From: Straminergon stramineum
Taxonomy: Eukaryota > Streptophyta > Bryopsida > Hypnales > Calliergonaceae
DNA: 64,000 bases
Assembly (NCBI GenBank): GCA_963920665.1
Contig: OY987267.1
Location: 8,184,001-8,248,000 of the forward strand
Direction of reading: 5' to 3'
Shown here piece after piece: positions 49,034 to 61,242 of this stretch. The position numbers and the translations under genes are program-made. Position 1 is the stretch's first letter, and every line of letters begins with the position of its first letter. The notes below the pieces were generated by a model, which was given only the letters and a program-made list of their open reading frames with translations, was not told where the DNA came from and did not search any database.

Positions 49034-49445
49034 GGAAGGGGGCGGGGGCAGTGTACATTACAGTGATGTCGTCCAAGAGTAGATGAACCTTAACATTCTT
49101 TAAGCTTAGTTAGAAATGTCAGACAGGCAGTGAGTGGAAGCCAACGGGGATTCGTTGGGATGGGATCTCCTTACGACGAGGATACTATAGAGAATCAAAA
49201 GTCCATGAGATCATTTTTGATTGGGTGTATGTTGTAAGGGTTAGGCGCAAGTTTATACTCAATCATGAGTGGAGGGGGTCTAATATTTTGAAGATTTTGA
49301 TTGGCTGAAATTGAAGAGTCCTTAGAAAATGGTTTAGTACTATGATACAAGAAGGCACAAGGCTCCAAGAAGGCTTGATGATGTAGAGTGCACTTTTTCC
49401 TATATGGAAAGAAGAAGTCTTCAGATTTTGAGCCTTTGAATTATA
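49034..49445. other. Intergenic DNA, no gene seen
   Basis: No open frame or repeat boundary recognised. A GC-rich stretch directly right of the hairpin MITE gives way to AT-rich DNA. Confidence 0.4.
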
Positions 49446-49853
49446 AGGTAGGAGGCTCTAAAAGTGAGCGAGCATTTAGAACCACCCATATAGACTCGGT
49501 TGAAATGGACATGAGGTGGTCTTTAAATGGATGGCTTCTATAGTCATTGAATGGATTCATAAAAAAAATATTATTTCTTGCAAGAGCCAATCATTCTCTT
49601 TGCTTTCCCCATTTCTCTTTAGAAGCTACAAGTGAACAATTTATGGAAGACCTACAGTCATAAATAGGGACCTGTGACTCATCTTGTTTGAAAACCCATA
49701 AGTAATTTGAAAATGCTTCAAAAAAATATGAAATGACTTGTGTTGAATCTATTTCTTTTTCTTTGAAAAATGAGTTAAAAATATTCCCATCAAAGGAAAT
49801 ACATGAAAAAGGCAGACCACCCCTTAGATGAGTGGTTTATGAGCCTCCTACCT
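49446..49853. mobile_element. TA-flanked MITE, AGGTAGGAGGCTC family (copy 1)
   Basis: Begins AGGTAGGAGGCTC and ends with its exact inverse GAGCCTCCTACCT, with TA immediately outside both ends (49444-49445, 49854-49855). Length 408 bp; interior AT-rich and non-coding. A second member with the same ends is at 51763-52245. Confidence 0.65.
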
Positions 49854-49906
49854 TAGTCAAAGTCACCTCAAAGAATGGGGTTTCACTAAAATTATGCGGT
49901 CCGTGT

Positions 49907-50567
49907 TTAACCCCTAAATGCCTAAGGCACCAAATATTGGTGATAACAATCCTTTGAAATTAGATAAAACCTGGCTAACCAAGTTGCTCTTTTTAATAGT
50001 TTAGATTTTTGAAAAATTCTTTTTGCAATCTAGTTTTAGCATCAATAATAAAATTTTGAAAATGATTGATTATGGTTTTTCTATTAAAGATTTTGTGCAA
50101 GGGGGTCCATTGCAATCTTGACTTTTTGTAGTGTTGGGGGCTTTTGGACATTAGCCTCAAATACACTAGATTTTGGAGAAAAAATCATATTCAAAATTCA
50201 TTTAAAAAGATTGTAGAGTAGATTTTGAAAAGACATTAATTATTTGGGACTATGCTTTTAGGCCCTTTAACCTCATATTTTTTGGGTGACCAATTTTTTA
50301 GATTTAACATGTGAAAAGAAGATTCAAAGACTTCAAATCACTTTTGTAGGTTTAACACCCTCATGATCAAACATCATAATCTTTCAATCTATAAGTGATA
50401 TTGTTCAATTTTCTTTTCCTATTTGATCTCTAACAAGTTTAGTTTGAATTTGTACAGTTACAAATAAATAAATAAATAATACAACTTTTCAAAATGATGG
50501 ATTTTTATTCAATTTAGAAAAAAAAATTTGGAAGCTAAAAAATGGCTTTGGACATTTAGGGGTTCAA
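49907..50567. mobile_element. TTAA-flanked element, about 660 bp
   Basis: Left terminus TTAACCCCTAAATGCC; right terminus, reverse complemented, TTGAACCCCTAAATGTCC. The 10-bp core CCCCTAAATG is inverted and the right TTAA is altered to TTGAA. AT-rich, non-coding. Its ends match those of 32545-33261 except for the last few bases. Confidence 0.5.
50463..50479. repeat. Microsatellite (AATA)n
   Basis: About four units of AATA within the TTAA element at 49907-50567. Confidence 0.8.
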
Positions 50568-51762
50568 AAGTGTCTTCTTAAATATTTTTCTATATTTAAT
50601 ATATTCTTTTATTTTTTATTTAATTTTTCATTTTTGTCACTTTAATTTCTATTATTAGTTTCTACCAATCCAAATGTTATGACCTCCAAAAAGACTTTTC
50701 AATGGCAAATGAGGAGGCCTCGAGAGGAAGACTTCTCAATTTTCTAACATCCTTGTTTTAGGTATAAAATGAAACTCAAATGGGCTATAAAAGTGGACTT
50801 TTGCAAACTCAAAATCATCCAAAAGGAATTATAAAATATTGCATGGAAGTGTGTAATAGAGTGTAATTCTAAAAGACTATTTTAAACATTTGACTTAATT
50901 GAACTTATTGGTTGCTTTTAATTAAAGTGTATTTTCTCCCTACTTGTATAGAAGTGAAACTCAAAAAAGACAAGTTCTAACTTTGCAAAACTCAAAAATG
51001 ATTTTTTGATTCAAACACAATACAAAAGTTCACTCTAAGATGCTATGGAATGATCTTAAAGTCGTTGAATTTGAGCTCTTAGCAAACCAGCTAAAATCTG
51101 AGTCATTAATTGTAAAAAAAAGACGATTTTGTTAGGAAGATCATGGATTTTAGTCCAAAAGGACTTTTGGCCCAAGCTCTTAGTTGTTTACGTACCCTTT
51201 GAATATAAGTGATACCACTTAATCTTTTGTTTTATATGTCTCCAAAATAGAAATGCTTTTAGGGGTAATATCTATACAACAAGAAGATACTGTAGAAAAT
51301 TAGAATAGGACCAAAATTAGCCAAACTTTCAAGGTCTATCAAAAGAGCAATAGAAAAGAATGTTATAAATGTCATCTATGGAATTCACTAGAGACGGCCG
51401 CTATCAACAAAGTGACTTAGTTCAATTTTAGTGGAAAACACAAATTAGTATGAAGAATGTACAATCGAGCATCCTTGGTCACCATTGAGTGTGAGCAAAT
51501 AGGGATGAAATAGGGATAATTGATCATGTCTATAGTAGTGCAATGAGGTGAAAGCACAAGTCCAACACATGGTGAATGTAAAAAAAGAACCCCTATTTTG
51601 TGCTTGATTAATCTATTTCTTCACGCATCTCCTGGCTAATCAAGTGCCTTTGATCACAAATATGAGCTCAAAATTTGCAAATTTTATCATGCATAGCAAA
51701 TAAAACGCTCATGCGTCTTCTTCAGGGGTAAAAAATGGTCTCACATTAGGCTAGTTGCACTA
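50568..51762. other. AT-rich intergenic DNA, no gene seen
   Basis: Dense stop codons in all frames; no RNA gene or clear terminal repeat recognised. Confidence 0.5.
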
Positions 51763-52245
51763 AGGTAGGAGGCTTGAATTGTTAACAAGCATTTACAATT
51801 GCTTAGTAGAATTGTCATGAATAGTGCAAAGAGTTTCAAAAATGGATTACAATTCCTTCAATGCACTTTTTGCTTTTTAATTGCATTCTTAAATCCTTTT
51901 GAAAATAATATACATTCATGTAAGGCTAAAATAAATGAAAGTATGATGTGGATCATTATTTGAGAGCCAAAATTATAGAAACTTCTTAAGTTTGAAGTGC
52001 TCCATTCAAAGACTGATTTTAATCAAGATTGGTCAAGTCTATAAGTACCAATAGCTACCTATGCACCTTTCACTTTGAAAATTTATAGTTAATTCATTTT
52101 AAGTCAAAAAATTAGGATTTAAATTGTCAATGAACTATTTCTCTTTCCTCTTTCTATCTAAAATACGTGAAAAATGCTAAGCTCTACTGATTTTCCTACA
52201 GAGGTCCATTTTCCCTTAGATGCTCAGTTTATGAGCCTCCTACCT
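51763..52245. mobile_element. TA-flanked MITE, AGGTAGGAGGCTC family (copy 2)
   Basis: Left end TA|AGGTAGGAGGCTTGAA; right end ATGAGCCTCCTACCT|TA. The right subterminal run 'cttagatg...gtttatgagcctcctacct' matches copy 1 at 49825-49853. 483 bp, non-coding. A right end of the same type stands at about 60078-60106. Confidence 0.65.
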
Positions 52246-53589
52246 TACTAAGCTTATAGACGCGACCGGGATATTTCAACAAGTTCATAAATAGAACTTC
52301 ACTGTGACTCCCCACTGGAGTTCACCTGTCAACTAGGCAGAATCGTATCCAGGCTGTTTGCCAATTTTAACAGACAAGGGACAGGCAGACCTGTCAAGTC
52401 TCCACTTGGGCCAATAATGCAATGGAACTATTCCACTCAAACCGCAGAAAAAGGTCGGTATTGTCCACTACGCAAATTCTAAACACAAGCCCTAAATGGC
52501 TGCCCAAGGAGTCGGTAGCATGTGCCAGACACTGGGATTGCACAATTTGCTAATAAGGCACGACTTCCAGGCTTCGGATCAAATCTATAAAAGAACAAGA
52601 CGCCGAACTCGGTGAGTTTCCTAAAAGACAGAAAAGAAGGGTATGCTCCACGAATCATGCAATTGTATTAAGAATTGAAAAAATCGTCACTTGCTGTATC
52701 ATCGCTAAACTAAAGCTCTACCTGCCTGGTCCAGATGAAACAGGCAATCTGTGTCCCCTAAAGAATCTAGACCATCGCTTGTGCTGCCCTAATGCTTGCT
52801 TGCTTGCACAAGAAGAGAGTCTAGGAATGCGAGGCTGTACCGGCACCTCCAGGTTGTAAACTTCAAGCCAAAGCAGTAAATGCCCTCAGCAGTCGTGTCA
52901 AGTAAGTTTGGCTATGTTGCTGTTTTTGAGAGTTAATTTCTGTTGTAGATTGGTCGCGTCAAAGTGTTGAGATTGATTCTGAGCCTCATTATCATGTACA
53001 GGTTGATTCAATAACCAGCCGGTTGGAAATGGATCGAACAGCAAAGATGTGATTCAAGAGATTGAAAATCCTGACCGTACCAAGAACGCAGCACAAGGTT
53101 TATGGTACAAGTCTACCGCCGCTCTGCGCAATCAGTTGCACGGTGACCCGGTTTGTTGCAAATGAAGCATGTCCCACCAAATGAGCTCCTGGGTCACATA
53201 ACAACATTTGCTTTAATACAACCGCTTTCAACCGATTCCCTACTCAGCTACGAAAACAAGCAGCAATGGTAGCCAGGTTCAAAAACTATTCTGAGTGGAG
53301 ACCAGCTGGTTGAGCTAAGTACAACAAACGATGGAAAAAACTCATCTCAAAAGGTTCAATATTAGATTCACAAAGCTATTAATGGTAGATGAACATTCGA
53401 TACTTCCGAGAAGTAACTAATGCTGTTGAGATATTGCTAACTAAATAGTAGAAAGTATGATATCAAGTTAATGCACTTGCAACTAACACCACACTAACAT
53501 TACGTCAACCCCATTTACATTACGTCAACCCCATTTACGTTACATTGACTGGACATTAAATTAAATGAGGACATCGAGAAGAAAAATAA
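52246..53589 (-). other. Downstream region / probable 3' UTR of the helicase gene
   Basis: Base composition is more balanced than in the repeats to the left, fitting transcribed 3' sequence of the minus-strand helicase. No CCHC knuckle or other coding exon could be read here. A short tandem pair, 'attacgtcaaccccattta', is at about 53499-53538. Confidence 0.4.
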
Positions 53590-56500
53590 TTACCGGTCAG
53601 AGCGACCAGTTCGATCGCTTCCACCTCTTGCACCAAAACGATCATTATCCCTGGATCGGTCGCCACGGCCACCACGACCCCCACCATAACTTCCCCGTCC
53701 ACCTCCCCTTGAAAACCGGCCATACATATCTCCGCTTCGCTCCGAGCCTCCAAATTCGGATTCCACCAGCTTCGGAAGCTGCAGATCAATATGGAAATGT
53801 GAAACAAACTATTGTAGGAAAGAGATCACGAAAGCACCAGACTGCAACAAACTAGGGCAGACACACCAGAACAAACTCATTTCACAGTAGTCATTAGAAT
53901 AAGGAAGTTCAAGCTATTCGTGATGAAATAGATGCTGAAGGGTTTCCTAGAGTTCAGAGCTTAAGTAACACAATGCACAACATACACTACAGACCCGCAC
54001 ACGAAAGAGAAAGAAGTTTGTAAGAGAGGTACCGATTTGCAGATAGTGATGACCTCTCCTTGAAGGCTTGGCTTTTCCAAGACCTCCTTCGCCAAATCCT
54101 CGGGTAAATCAAAGACTGCACAGTCCGCTTTGGGATCGTCAACAATCTTGATCCTGCCTACACTGTCAGCCGCTGGTTGCCAAATATCTGACAAGACTCC
54201 CATCACGATACGAGGGGACAAGGGTCGAGACGTCTTGGGTCGCACCAAGCGCAATGTCATTAAGCCCTGTCAAAAGAATCCATTGAGAATCGCATGTCAC
54301 CACCAAATTTACCCAGTGGAACTACAGCATGGACCTTCCTCAGCGCACGAGAGAGTGAGGCGTGAGAAAGATCCTAGCAGAATCTAGATGGAGTAAGTAC
54401 AATGCACACAATAGTAGAAAACCCCTAGAGATATTGTAGAAACCTAGCCATGTTGAACCCTCCCAATTGCAAAGCCATTTCAGGCAGCTTTCAAAGTATA
54501 ACCTGCTAATTTAAACGAAACTAGGTTTTCTAGAGTACCTCTGGGAGTGGATTTTCTAGTAAATTTGATGAATGCACACGAAGCGTGGGTGTACCTCTTC
54601 GTGAGTGATGAGGGAGCGGGATGCCGGGAGCTGGGAAAACCCAGCCAAATGAGCAAGAGCAGCGGCAAATGCAGTAGGCCCCTGCTCCTTCAAAAGTTCT
54701 TCAGCAGCCGGCATGAACACTTCAGCTATTTCAGGATGAACACGCTTAATCACCTCGGTAGCACTCTCACTGCTAGCCTTCAACACCTCTTCCACTCTAG
54801 GAGCACCGATTCTCGTAAACTTGCAACCCACATCTCTTTCAATCAGTCTCATTGTTCGCACTTGCTTGTCGGAGTACATGAGAATGGCTGTCCCTGCCTT
54901 CCCAGCCCGACCAGTTCGTCCAGAGCGGTGTACAAACGTTTCTGGGTCATTGGGTATCTCATAATGGATGATCTGCAATTTAAACAACTTAGATAATATA
55001 TTCACGGATAGGTATCGAACAAGCGGTAAACCATATTCACAAGTAGGCTGGTAAGGACTGACACGTACCAAGTCAACGTTAGGAATATCTAAACCACGAG
55101 CAGCGACGTCGGTGGCAACAAGCACTGAAAAATTTCCTTCTCGGAAAGCGTTCAAAGTCTTCTCTCGCTGAGTTTGGGTGATATCGCCGTGCAAGGCTTC
55201 ACAACCAAGGACTCGACTCATGGCAGAGGATACTTCATCCGCGTCTCGTTTTGTCTGCGTAAACACAATGGTTTTGCCTCCCTTGCCGTAAACCTGCTCA
55301 AACCATCGATAGATCTCTTTAAAATACTATTTATGCTGTTCTTTCTACAAAAATAGCTGTTGAAGAGAAGGAACAAAAGGAGCTCACGGGAGAAAGTGCT
55401 TACCGATATCAAGTCATTCAAGATGGAGCGCTTGGCTTGAGGAACGATTGAGACAGCATACAACTTAATACGATCTGCCAATTTCTCATCACTCTCGCCC
55501 ACCTGTCACGAGTAAAAACCGAGAACAGCGTCAAGAAAGTCAGAATACATAACAGACATATAAGATATATGTTTAGATATTCATGTTGATATATGGTTAG
55601 ATATTCATTATTCTCCCTCTCTTATACAATAGACAAATAACGGAGAATAACACCGAGATCATATCTTACCAAGTCAATGGTCAACGCGTTGTGCAAGTAT
55701 TTACGAGAAAGTTTCTTCACCCATGAGGGCATGGTGGCTGAGAACAGCATGCTCTGACGCTGGTTTGGCATCTGCTCCAAAATCTGCTCTACGTCCTCTT
55801 CAAATCCGACAGCCAACATCTGGTCAGCCTCATCTAAAACCAGAAAACGAACCTCCTCCAAATGTAATGAGCCTCTGTTAATCAAGTCGATTATCCGCCC
55901 CGGAGTTCCAACAGCAATGTCTACACCCCTGGTTAACATACGTTGCTGAGTGGTAATAGAAACCCCTCCGTATACACAGATTGTGGATAGCATCGGTGCC
56001 GATTCCATAAATTCACGTTCTACTTGCTTCGCAAGTTCTCGAGTGGGTGCTAACACTAGAGCCCGCGGTGCTCGACCTGACCGCCTGCATTTTATTGCCC
56101 ACAAATTACTGTTAAAACACTCCAAACTCGAAATAAGAATCAAAATTGTGTAGGAACACCTCGCTTGTGTATATAAAGGAACAAAGGAAAAATTTTCGAT
56201 TCCTTAAATTTCAAAACAAGGTAGTCAGTACATAAAAGCAAGAGTGAAAACGAAACAAACCTTGCCGTTCTGTTTCCCTCATTTTCCAGTAAAATGTTGT
56301 TGATGATGGGAATTCCAAACGCGAGAGTTTTCCCAGTTCCTGTCTTGGCTCGCGCAATCAAATCTCTACCTTGCATAGCAGGATCGAGAACTGCCCTCTG
56401 CAAAATTCATCACCGAGGAGCTTTAGATAAAACAGTCAGGACCAAACCTTGCAGCTCAAAGACCTCACAACCGAAATTAAATACTTGCTCAGTGTGTAAA

Positions 56501-57919
56501 ATTCACGGTGAAATACAGGATTTGAGGTTCACTGTAGGACGTGTGCACCAAAAGTGCAGTTACAATGAGCCGAACTATTCCAATAAGATTTTCTGCTTCT
56601 GCTTAAAAGATTGAACCAGAAGTAGAAGTTTCAGCTTACTCAAAACGGGTCAGTACAAAGTCATGTCTCATTCAGTCCTTAATCCATTATAAAATTTAAT
56701 CTCAGAAAAAACTTGAACCAAATTATAAAACATGACGCAATCTTCAGCATTGTCCACAGTAATTGCACTTTTTTGTGTAGCAGGAACAGAGACATGATGA
56801 ACCAAAGTTTTGCACTCTTAACTAACAGTTAATGAACAAAACCGTGTCGAAAACCTTACCGACAGCAAACCCTTTAGATTCAAACTAAATTAAAATGTAG
56901 AATGTCTGAACGTGAGACGCTAGGGTCAATTTTACATACACGAATAATCAGCATTTTTGCAAGTTCATAGTTTATTCACACCATCTCCGAAAAATACATC
57001 CTAGAATGCGCTAGAATTTTCTTTCAAAGGCCAACTAGACTTAACAAAAATGAAGGCCGTCTAATAACAGGAACTATGTTCAAACTCCTACTTAGCTTTT
57101 CTCCAGATTACACAACTTATTACTCATACCTTATCCACTCAAAAACACCTCAATCCTCACGTAATTATAAAAACCAACGCTCACATTCAACACAAACCCT
57201 AGATAGTCACAGTAGGAGTTTCAAAATCACCACCATTAGCACATGGAAGATACAAAAGGCCCGCAATTTTCCAGGTACATTCAATTGTCCAACGACGCAA
57301 TTCAAACAAACGCTCACAGTCCACACACAAATCCTAAGTACAGTCACCATGGGAGTTTCAAAATCCCCGCACTACCACATGACACAGACACAAAAGGTTT
57401 GCATTTATCCAGGTCCAGTCAAACGCAATTCACCCACTTGAGACTCCCGAAATTAGGGCTCCCGTTTACCTGAATGGGAAACAATTGCGTAATCCCACGA
57501 TTCTCCAACGCCGCAACAACAGCAGCAGGAATGCCCAACCGAGAAATGTCCAGCTGGTCACCATCGTCCATGGACTCATTATCCACATGCAAAACCTCGG
57601 CCTCTTCGTCTTCTTCCTCATCACTCTCCATAGTGTACCCAAAGGTCCTTCCCACAACGAAGTCCGTCGTCGCCACGGCACTCGTCTCGGTGGCGCTCTC
57701 TTTCACCCCAACAAACGCCCTCTGCGTATCCCAGGGCTTCTCTCCGTGGCTGCTCTTCCCGTCTCTGAGTGCCGCCACTTGCAAGCCCTTCTTCAGTGGG
57801 GTGGCAGCGCATTGTAATGGGAAGTTCACTCGTACTCTCTCCCCTGTTACCGAGGACGAAGCAAGGCCTAGTGTCTTTTCTACACACACCAGTGATGGCG
57901 CTCCAACAAGTGCCGCCAT
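53590..57919 (-). CDS. Chloroplast DEAD-box RNA helicase, RH3-like
   Basis: Eight exons (57470-57919, 56261-56397, 55670-56084, 55404-55502, 55069-55293, 54595-54972, 54033-54266, 53590-53778) join phase-consistently to 708 residues, near the size of Arabidopsis RH3. An N-terminal region rich in Ser, Ala and basic residues looks like a plastid transit peptide. An acidic stretch ([12 protein letters not shown]) precedes the Q motif. Helicase motifs: AKTGTGKT (167-174), PTRELA (209-214), TPGR (256-259), DEAD (280-283), SAT (311-313), [28 protein letters not shown] domain follows (LMTLRLVRP...GVLSD...[16 protein letters not shown]), then a Gly/Arg-rich tail. Relatives act in plastid intron splicing and ribosome assembly. 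The CCHC knuckle that ends angiosperm RH3 is not seen; the stop codon overlaps a potential GT donor. Confidence 0.93.
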
Positions 57920-58667
57920 CTCTCCTGCTCCTGCGAAAGCTCTCAGGATACACAAATGCCACTAATGTGGTACTGGAACCAAACGGTGGGGAGTAAATTT
58001 GCAGGAAACCTTGCCTTACGAATGAGATGGAGAAGCTGCAATTGGAAGAATCGAATTGAATTCGTTGGGACTCGAGGTGCAGGGGGAATGAACTCAGAGC
58101 TCCAGAGAGGAGCTGGAGACGATAGGGGTGAGGTTCTGGGTTTTGGGTAACTTACAAGGGGGGAAGAGCAGAGCGAGCTCGAGAAGGAAGCCTTAGCCAG
58201 ATTTGGAGCGTGGGGAGAGGAGGGCCACAGTTTCTTTATCTGACGTGGCGGATGATATCTGAGGTGGAATGCGGAAGATTACTCTACGGGATGAATGGTG
58301 GTGGGATTGTTCGTTCCTTTGGGATGAACTTTCTCCCGTTGGTGAAAGAGGCTAGAGAGGCTCACTTTTCAAATCATTGGCAACAAACTTCCACAATCAT
58401 TAGGTTGTTGTTTGTTGGTTGGTTTCTCAAGACTTCAAATCCGAGGCCAAGGCTTAGTTAAAAGAAATCTTTTGGGATTTCATGCTTCATAGTAAAAAAA
58501 TTAAATTGACATTGTGGTCTAATTGTACTTTAGATATGCAAATATCTACTAGTTTTGTGATTTGAAAGGGATATAAAACAATATGCAAAAATTGAAATGT
58601 ACTTCATGCATAAAATGCATTTGATTTGGACTAGCTAACTACCACTATGGCCACATCACATATGTAA
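57920..58667. other. Upstream region of the helicase gene
   Basis: GC-balanced to about 58460. A candidate 5' UTR donor, TTGTAAGTTACC on the minus strand near 58150-58160, suggests a leader intron between there and the start codon, but no acceptor can be chosen with confidence. No other gene is seen. Confidence 0.35.
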
Positions 58668-58907
58668 TCCATACCTTAAGATAGGTTGTTTGTTTTGTTT
58701 TGTTTGATACGTTGAGATGTCTTGGACCATGCGTCCTCCATTCAAGTTTTTGGTATCGTTGGAAAGCCCTTGGCAAGGAGGGGTGGCTTTGTTTCACGAC
58801 ATTTTGACTTACGATGTGAAAGATGTTTTGAAGTTTTTATGAATAAAAAAATTAGAAAAATACTTTTCCTTTTATTTTGACTGTGGCAACAGCACAGGGC
58901 ACACTAG
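58668..58907 (+). mobile_element. Helitron-like short element H2
   Basis: Starts A|TCCATACCTTAAG like H1 and ends GGGCACACTAG, followed here by C rather than T. 240 bp and strongly similar to H1 throughout, including 'gaataaaaaaattagaaaaa' and 'tgtggcaacagcaca'. Non-coding. Confidence 0.5.
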
Positions 58908-60525
58908 CTCTTAGATTCGGCTAACTTTCGAATTATAGCCCTAGTGCTTGGTGCACCCTCAATTAATTATTATTGTTTTATTAGAAGGCTAAGATTTAAT
59001 GAGTTTTGTTGAACTTTGGATAGCTAGAGACCTCACCAGTTGCATGCCCATATACTAGGCTTTGACAAATTATGGTCTTGCCATGACATTGAACATGTAG
59101 AGTAGAAATTGAAGTTGTAAAGCTCTTGTGCCTATCCTTTCCCAAAATTGACCCTACTTACCAAGTTGTGGAGTTTTAAACACTTCATAGCAAACTCTCA
59201 TGTAGGACTCATATAGTTGTAGCAAAGCATTTCCAATTTTGTTGTTGGTAACTCTCACATCGCAATGGATCCCTCACAAAGCATGGCACAATGTTCAAGT
59301 AGTCTTCCAATTCAGTTGTAGTTTTAGTTTGGTGTTGAAATTTGGTTTGCATGAGTAATTTTTATTGTATTCTAGTGATAGCTATAACATGCCCTATAGA
59401 TTTAAGACACCTGTTGTTTTCTCACTAACATTCCAACATGTTGGATGGGCATAGGTGAAGTGAAGCCCTTTTTTTTGGCACCATGGGCTAGATTGCACCA
59501 TTTCAAAATAAATGTCTACTTTTCGCCAAATAAAGATAATTTTTTTTTCCATAAATTTTCCCTTTTTGTTTTAAATGTGGATGAAGTTGCCAAATTTGGA
59601 TAAAAAATTGTATGAATATGATTGAAAAGTGTTTTTTGGCCCTAAAAATGGATGAATGTAGAAATACAATGCTTCACTAAATTTTGGAGTGATTGCCATC
59701 CTACCACTTTCTCAAAAAGTACAAAAATAGATTGGTGAGATACATGGCTTCTCAAAAACTTTCAAGAAAACTTCGACATGATGTGAAGTTATTTCTTACT
59801 TTGAGTTTACATTTACTTTTAGGAGTAAAGAAATAATGTTTATTTGATTTGTCAATGCTTGGACAATAACAAGCTTGATAGCTTTGGCATAAAACTCTCT
59901 AGATTCCATGTAATACATGGCTCGTACATCACAAAGTTTAGAACTTGTGGTTTGCCAACAATTATCATGTGGTTATCATTGTTTTATGGGTTCACAAGTT
60001 AGTATACAATTTATCGCATCATTACAATGCATTACTTGTTTCAAGGAGCTGAGCTTTCGTGAAAAGGTGATCAATTCTTAAATGGTTGCTTTATGAACTT
60101 CCTACCTTACTAAATGCATAGTACGAGATATAGCAAGATTTGATATTGGATTTATGAAACTTATGGAGATGGAATTGAACATGCTCAAATAGTTGTAAAC
60201 ATCATAGATCTATCTAATTTAGTTCTCATAAATTGAGATTGGAATGGACATATATAAACGGAATATAGTACATTTTTTTTTTTCATCAAATGAGAGACCA
60301 ATAAGATACACAACATGAGAGTTAAGATGCTCTACTACACACGTAATACAAACTGAAAAGTTGGTCTAATAATCTTAGAAGTTCTAGCACTAAACTCATG
60401 AATAAATTATCTCATCAGACAAAGTGGATGTTGTGCATTAAGTTTCCAAGTACAAATGGAAGTATGAAAAAAATCAATTAGGAATCATGATGGTGCCTTG
60501 AAGATTCAATGATGTCCTAGAAAAG
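58908..60525. other. AT-rich repeat-like DNA, no gene seen
   Basis: No coding frame. At about 60078-60106 the run 'cttaaatgg...tttatgaacttcctacct|ta' is a right end of the AGGTAGGAGGCTC family; its left end was not located. Confidence 0.45.
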
Positions 60526-61242
60526 TCTTGTTTGTTTGTTTATCGCAGTGAGATCTCTAGTAATGTACATCCCCTGGTCGCGTTCTTGGTATTGTTGGAA
60601 AGCTCTATACAAGGAGTGGTATATAGGCTTTATTTCATGACATTTCAACTCATAGAAAAAAAGGTATTGAATTTAGAAAATTATTTTTACTTTTATTTTG
60701 GTTGTATGTGGCAACAACATAGGGCACACTAATCTTCTTATATATAAAATTAGGTTCTTTTTTGGTGTTATAATGAGATCTTTGGAACCGGGTGTACTTT
60801 GGTTGCATTCTTGATACCACTCGAAAGCTTTGTGCAAGGAAGGGTGCCTAGACTTTGTTTCGTTGTGTTCCAACTCATAGTAGAAAAGATATTGAATTTT
60901 GAAGCTTTTATGAATTAAAAGATTAGAAAATAACTTTTATTTTTATTTTATTATATTGTTGCAATAACACAAGGCATACTAGTCCATCTATCCATCCATT
61001 AAATTAGATTGTTTGTTTTGTTTATTACAGTAAGATCTCTGAAACCATTTGTCCCCCAATAATTGTGTTCTTGGTACCATGAGAAAGCTCTCTACAAAGA
61101 GGGGAGCAGAGACTTTGTTTTGTGGCATTCCAACTCACAACAAAAAAAGATATCGAATTTGAAGTTTCTATGAATTTAAGAGTTTAAAAATTAATTTTAC
61201 TATTATTTTAGGATACGGTGGCAATGGCACAAGGTATGCTAG
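60526..61242 (+). repeat. Head-to-tail array of three Helitron-like elements (H3-H5)
   Basis: H3 (about 60526-60732, 5' truncated) ends CTAA. H4 (60733-60982) starts directly with TCTTCTTATA and ends CTAG. H5 (60983-61242) starts directly with TCCATCTATC and ends GCTAG|T. All share the 'gttt.ttt.ttac...gtgagatct', 'ttggtaccattggaaagc', 'ttccaactca' and 'tggcaac..cacag' blocks with H1 and H2. The CTAR|TC junctions between units fit Helitron-type tandem insertion at AT sites. Open frames inside are short and carry no motifs. Confidence 0.55.

Noticed and set aside
57466..57996. Several 60-160-codon frames over the first helicase exon
   Set aside because: Antisense or out-of-frame shadows of the transit-peptide exon; no motifs, and the minus frame with the Q motif explains the region.
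60532..60732. 66-codon frame and its relative at 36090-36284 as a conserved small protein
   Set aside because: The similarity of the two translations follows from the shared Helitron-like repeat; other copies carry stops in that frame.
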